From Erysipelotrichaceae bacterium (GTDB lineage: Bacteria > Bacillota_I > Bacilli_A > Erysipelotrichales > Erysipelotrichaceae), in contig DOKQ01000065.1 in NCBI GenBank assembly GCA_003510215.1, positions 1 through 7,271 of the forward strand: a stretch of 7,271 bases of DNA, read 5' to 3'. Every line of letters starts with the position of its first letter. Within the stretch, counting starts at the first letter, position 1. Position numbers and translations under genes: made by a program. The notes under the pieces are model-generated. The model saw only the letters and a list, made by a program, of their open reading frames with translations. It made no database searches and was not told where the DNA came from. Positions 6,652-7,271 of the stretch are shown here, one piece after another.

Positions 6652-7271
6652 ATGAAATTTACATTTAGACCATCTCCTAGTGTTAGATCATCTCAAAGTA
6701 CGCAGAATATCATGCTTGAGTTAACTCTTGGGTTGCTTGCAGTTTTTGCGTTTGGAGTTGTCTATTATTTTATGGAATATGGAAGCGGTCATGGAGTGCA
6801 CGCCTTAATTCTAATGGCAGTCTCTGTGGGCGTTGCGTTATTAACTGAATTAGGCTGGTGCCTATTTCTTAAAAAAGATATTAAGAAGCATTTGCAGAGC
6901 TCATTTCCATGGGTGACCGCAATTATCTTGACGTTAATGCTTCCGATTACGACGACTTATTATGCGATGGCCATTGGTTCATTCTCGGCTATCTTTATCG
7001 GAAAACTGATTTTCGGTGGGTTCGGACATAATATTTTCAATCCGGCGGGTGTCGGTCGTGGTGTTATGTTAACCTCATTTGCTGGAGCAGTTGCGGCTGA
7101 TGTGACTACGGGTCCAACACCGATTGCTTCGATTGCTCAAATGGGCTGGCTGATTACGGATAATAGCATTCTTGGCGGCTTCCTTGATCAGTTTGGTGGC
7201 CTTTGGGGACTGTTTACTGGATGGTATCCAGGTGCAATTGGTGAGACCAGTGCATTGTTGATTATTGTTGT
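6652..7271 (+). CDS. rnfD: Rnf electron transport complex subunit RnfD, N-terminal part (3' end outside window)
   Basis: The frame is open from ATG at 6652 (strong GGGAGGGA at 6638-6645) to the end of the window, giving 206 residues of a protein that is usually a little over 300. It begins MKFTFRPSPSVRSSQST, a typical RnfD amino end, followed by hydrophobic helices at about 20-41, 48-68, 86-104, 105-123 and 195 onward. The family motif FGHNIFNPAGVGR is at 124-136. DVTTGPTP (150-157) matches the flavinylation consensus D-x-x-(S/T)-G-A-T, with Thr156 as the expected FMN-carrying residue, except that Pro155 replaces the usual Ala. RnfD is a membrane subunit that passes electrons through covalent FMN. 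ApbE encoded nearby is the expected enzyme to attach it. The gene order rnfC-rnfD matches the common rnfCDGEAB operon. Confidence 0.93.
   Translation, partial: MKFTFRPSPSVRSSQSTQNIMLELTLGLLAVFAFGVVYYFMEYGSGHGVHALILMAVSVGVALLTELGWCLFLKKDIKKHLQSSFPWVTAIILTLMLPITTTYYAMAIGSFSAIFIGKLIFGGFGHNIFNPAGVGRGVMLTSFAGAVAADVTTGPTPIASIAQMGWLITDNSILGGFLDQFGGLWGLFTGWYPGAIGETSALLIIV

Overview
The window looks like a chromosomal segment of a low-GC Gram-positive anaerobe (Bacillota). The Rnf complex genes, strong GGAGG/GAGGTGA-type ribosome binding sites, a lipoprotein-type ApbE and a five-helix LtaS-type synthase support this. The protein style (RnfC ending with a VTEGVRRAK-like tail, an LTA synthase family enzyme with a Ser-Cys-Ser-Thr-Gly active site) reminds me of Erysipelotrichia-type lineages, but that is an impression and not proof. 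I see no mobile elements, tRNA or rRNA genes, or CRISPR arrays.

Layout. (1) Positions 1-1911, + strand: a tight three-gene unit made of the 3' end of a CotH-family protein kinase gene, a VTC-domain (polyphosphate polymerase-like) protein and a DUF4956 membrane protein. The first two overlap by 4 bases and the next gap is 16 bases. (2) Around 1928-1966: a strong hairpin with A/T flanks, which can serve as a shared terminator for two converging transcription units. (3) Positions 1971-5133, - strand: apbE (a lipoprotein FAD:protein FMN transferase) followed downstream by an LTA synthase/sulfatase-family membrane enzyme. Both genes appear to start with GTG behind near-identical GAGGTGATA ribosome binding sites. 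(4) Positions 5134-5348: a divergent control region with promoter-like elements in both directions. (5) Positions 5349-7271, + strand: rnfC and the 5' part of rnfD, the start of an rnf operon that continues beyond the window.

Functional links. The best-supported link is between apbE and the rnf operon. ApbE attaches FMN to a threonine in exported or membrane subunits of Rnf/Nqr complexes, and the visible RnfD carries such a site (Thr156 in DVTTGPTP). Divergent placement would let the maturation enzyme and its target share a control region. The least understood part is the CotH-VTC-DUF4956 trio. A kinase-fold protein, a soluble polyphosphate polymerase-fold domain and a small membrane protein are encoded as one translationally coupled unit. 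I am not aware of a demonstrated function for the trio, so it is the best candidate here for an undescribed system.
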